Below are positions 61,168-64,000 of a DNA stretch of 64,000 nt, piece after piece. A program made the position numbers and the translations under genes. Each line of letters opens with the position of its first letter. The first letter of the stretch is position 1. The stretch comes from Pyropia yezoensis. Taxonomy: Eukaryota > Rhodophyta > Bangiophyceae > Bangiales > Bangiaceae. The DNA is taken from assembly GCA_009829735.1 (NCBI GenBank), contig CM020619.1, positions 7,616,375 through 7,680,374 of the forward strand, read 5' to 3'. The notes beneath the pieces were generated by a model that was given only the letters and a program-made list of their open reading frames with translations, made no database searches and had not been told where the DNA came from.

Positions 61168-61597
61168 TAGCCAGTTCAGTGGTGGTGCCCTTGCCGCGTA
61201 GTGGGCCACCCGCAGGTGAGGGAGGCGGTTTGCACACGTACCGGATCTCGTCTGCCGGATCATGATCCACCGACAATGACGGCTGCGGCGACGGCGGCGG
61301 CGGCGGCTCTCGCGTCAGCCCCAGTCGGCTCCCCCCCAGCCTGGGGTGTCAAAGGGAGGCCGACGGGGGTCGACGCGCCCCCGCCCCCCGTTAATCCGAG
61401 GACGGCCCCACTGCCAGCCCTGCTGCTCCGTGCCGCCTCCGTGGTTGGGGGTCCCCACGGTGGTGCGTGGGCGAGACCCGTGACGGCCCGTCGCGGCTCC
61501 CGTCAACAGACGCCGCCACTGGCTGCTGCTGCGGCGGCGTTGGGGCCAGAGCCGGCACTCCCCCACCCCCCCCACCATGTGCGCGCGAGCATCCCCG

Positions 61598-61630
<33 letters not shown>

Positions 61631-62749
61631 ACACGACAACCGTGGCGGTGCGGCAGGCGGCGGCGGCCTTGTCGGCCGCAGACGGGACCACTCTCGCCAT
61701 CCTCGGCTCCCCTAAAATAGAGGATTGACTGCCGCGAGGGGCTATCCGTTCCCCGCAGTCCGCTCCCTGACTGCGCAGGATGGGCGGCCGGCGTGGCGCA
61801 CTGCGCACAGTGGCCGGGCCGCTGCCCAGCCACTATTTGCTCCGCCACCCTCCCCGCCCCTCCCCACCGCCCTCGTCCGCGGGCGTGCGGGCTGCAGTGG
61901 CAGTCGCCCCGCGCCCGGTCACCAGGCCAGCCTGTAGGCAGGCAGCAGCAGGCAGCCACCCCTTCTTCCTTCTCCCCCGCCCATGGTCGCCACAACATGT
62001 GCACAATCTCCCCCAGCCCCCCCCCCCCCCGCCCCTTCCCTTCCGCCCCCCCCCCCGCCCCCTCTCCTCTCCCCCCCCTCCGTCTTGCCGCCTTGCCTCT
62101 CTCTTTGGGTGGTGCCGTGATCTGGGCGGGCCGCCGTCATCGTGCGTGGCATGCCGAGCACCCCACCCGACCGCGTCTGAAGCGCCTCTGCCAGTCCCGT
62201 CCCCGCCGCTGCTGCGACGGGCCGCCACTGATAGCTATTCAATGAATGAAAGCCGCACACAGGGCGTGTGCCCAGAACCATCCGTGTCCCCGAGAGGATG
62301 CCTTTAAGACTTGGGGACGCCGAGCGGCGGGACGGTCAGGGTGCAGGAGAAGTAAAAACGAATATGTACCTACTACTTTCTGTCGTGCCCTGCCGAGGGC
62401 GGCTCAGCGTGGCCCCGAGGCCCCCGCCATCAGTGCCCGCCCGTCCGCCGCGCCACCCAACGTGGAGGTCTTGGCGGCGGCGTCGGCGCGTGCGCGGACG
62501 CTATGATGCCCACCAACCCCACCCCCCCCCCACCCCCCCTCTTATTCTTGCATGCCCCGCCATGCTGCGGCAGCCCTGTTCACACTCGCCCCCCATGTCA
62601 AAGCAGCCCCGTACGGTCCAGCACCGAACACCATGCGACGCCGGTAGTTGGCGCGGCCGCGGTCGCCGGACCGCCCTTCGCTTCCTGCCGCCCGGCATTC
62701 GCTGTCTTGGCAGCTGTTTCGGGTGTTGGCCCGCCGCCCCTCCAGTAGG
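61168..62749. other. Low-complexity intergenic region
   Basis: About 1.6 kb rich in C and A-C runs. Frames at 61201-61728 and 61780-62307 are Ala/Pro-rich and carry no recognised domain. Nothing else is supported. Confidence 0.5.
61598..61629. repeat. Homopolymer C32
   Basis: An uninterrupted run of 32 C, the longest in the window. Any reading frame crossing it is unreliable. Confidence 0.9.
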
Positions 62750-63866
62750 TGCCAACCACGTTTCCGCCAAAGCTACCAAAAGCACCGTTCCCGCCATTGC
62801 CGGCGTTGCCTTCGCCCCTAGCGTTGCCCGCCCGGCCGCCATTACCGCCGCGCCCATCAGAGCCCCCCTTGATGAAGGTGTTGGACGGGCGGCGCTGCGG
62901 CCGCCCGCCCCCAGTGCGGCCGCGACAGCCACGTTGCCGCCGTCGCCGCCCGTCGTGCCGTTGCCACCATTGCCGGCCCTCCCGTTGCCGCGCGCATCCC
63001 CCCCCGGCCGCTCCAACCCGCCAAACGCGCCGCTGCCACCCACAATGGTCGGCTTGTTGGGGCAGCGGTGGCGGCGGCGGCTAGACGGCCGCCCACCCGT
63101 ACCGGGCCACAGCGTCTGCGAGCACGCTACGGAAGCGGCCAAGCAGCGCACCACCATCCTCGCCAGTGACGTCGCGGCGACCAGAGGTGCCCCCACTTGC
63201 CGCGTCGCCGCCGTTCCCACCAAAGCCCCCCTCAATGATGGTGGGACCCGTCGACGCGCCACCGGCGCCGCGCCACACGACCACGGTGCCGCCGTCCCCA
63301 CCCGCGGCGCCGCTGCCGCCAGCGCCGGCCGTGCCGTCACCACGGGGGATCCCCCCCCGCCCCCCCCTGCCGCCGTCGGCGCCGCCACCCCGCAAAACGA
63401 CCGTCCTGTCCGGGTCGCGGCGCCTGGTCCTCTCCCTGCCGCCGACCGTCACGACCACGTTGCCGCCAAAGGCCCCAAACGCGCCGCTGCCGCCATTGCC
63501 GGCGTTGCCCTTGCCCAGCGAGTCGCCCCCCCGGCCGCCGTTGCCGCCGCCCCCCCCGAAGCCTCCCTCAATGAGGGTGGAGGTTGGGCGCCGCCGCCGC
63601 CAGCTGGCGCCGCGGCGGGGCCTCACGTAGTAGACGTTGCCCCCCTGGGCGCGGCCCCGTCCTGCGCCGCCGAGCCGCCTAAATTTCAGTCGTGCGCCGC
63701 TGCCAACAGGCATAGCCAGTCTGGACCAATTGTCGACCATTCTCAGCCTCCGAGGTTGATGTAGGGCGCTGCAGAGAGACCACCCCAAACAAGAAGAGAA
63801 TAGCGAGAAGATGCACGTCCTGTTCTTTGCATCGCATGACATGCGTTGCCGCCGAGCGATGAGCAC
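62750..63866 (-). CDS. Glycine-rich tandem-module protein, possibly secreted (boundaries uncertain)
   Basis: Read leftward from 63866, the N-terminus has a hydrophobic stretch (CIFSLFSSCLGWSLCSAL) that could be a signal peptide. Glycine-rich modules follow: TLIEGGFGGGGGNGGRGG, GNAGNGGSGAFGAFGGNVVV, GTVVVWRG, PTIIEGGFGGNGGD. The frame stops at 63081, but the same module types go on in other frames down to about 62750 (GNAGNGGNGAFGSFGGNVV, GNGRAGNGGNGTTGGDGGNV). So the gene is either spliced or broken by indels. Collagen-like or beta-solenoid wall proteins look like this; a cell-wall or matrix role is a guess. No catalytic domain is seen. Confidence 0.4.
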
Positions 63867-64000
63867 TCGACGAAAAACGGCGTGCTCTCCATGTCTACCA
63901 CTGTCTGGGCCAACTACGGCCTCGGATTCATGACGTCGTGCGCTGCCATCGAATCATCTCGGCCTGCCTCAAGAGGCCTAGTGCAGAGGAGTGTCGTTTT

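Overview
The window reads as nuclear DNA of a GC-rich, intron-poor eukaryote. Host proteins are full of Ala, Gly and Pro homopolymers, introns are few and short, and host genes alternate with nested transposons. This, together with the gene types, fits a bangiophyte red alga (Porphyra/Pyropia-like) best. That assignment is inference and nothing here proves it.

Layout. 1-8940: the right part of a Ty3/gypsy chromovirus, with an extra block of reading frames on the opposite strand before its 3' LTR. 8941-15561: a large, decayed gene with the signature motifs of Fanzor/TnpB-like RNA-guided nucleases. The LTR element cuts it on the left, and an apparently whole hAT transposon with a perfect 8-bp target duplication interrupts it at 10164-13013. 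15562-18725: non-coding, with three MITEs. 18726-23213: two tail-to-tail host genes, XAP5/FAM50 (+) and an alpha/beta hydrolase (-). 23918-25821: a 1.9-kb unit with terminal inverted repeats. 25842-38258: a pogo-type DNA transposon with TA-flanked termini, split by a nearly whole second Ty3/gypsy element (28109-37466). About 39.1-43.5 kb: a PIF/Harbinger element with transposase and Myb-like genes. 45231-52013: divergent host genes for nuclear cap-binding protein CBP80 (-) and the nucleolar rRNA-processing factor RRP1/Nop52 (+). 52338-56071: a UbiA prenyltransferase joined to a FAD monooxygenase (-). 58740-59594: a short-chain dehydrogenase (-). 61049-61167: another MITE. 62750-63866: a glycine-rich repeat protein (-).

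How the parts relate. XAP5, CBP80 and RRP1 are housekeeping RNA and chromatin factors. The UbiA-monooxygenase gene looks like a two-step quinone or meroterpenoid enzyme. The mobile part shows clear order of insertion: hAT and Ty3/gypsy into the Fanzor-like gene, and a second Ty3/gypsy into pogo. The strongest leads are the Fanzor-like gene, the UbiA-monooxygenase fusion, and the antisense accessory frames found at the same place in both LTR elements.

Limits. Everything is read by eye without alignments. Long C or G runs make several starts, ends and frames uncertain.
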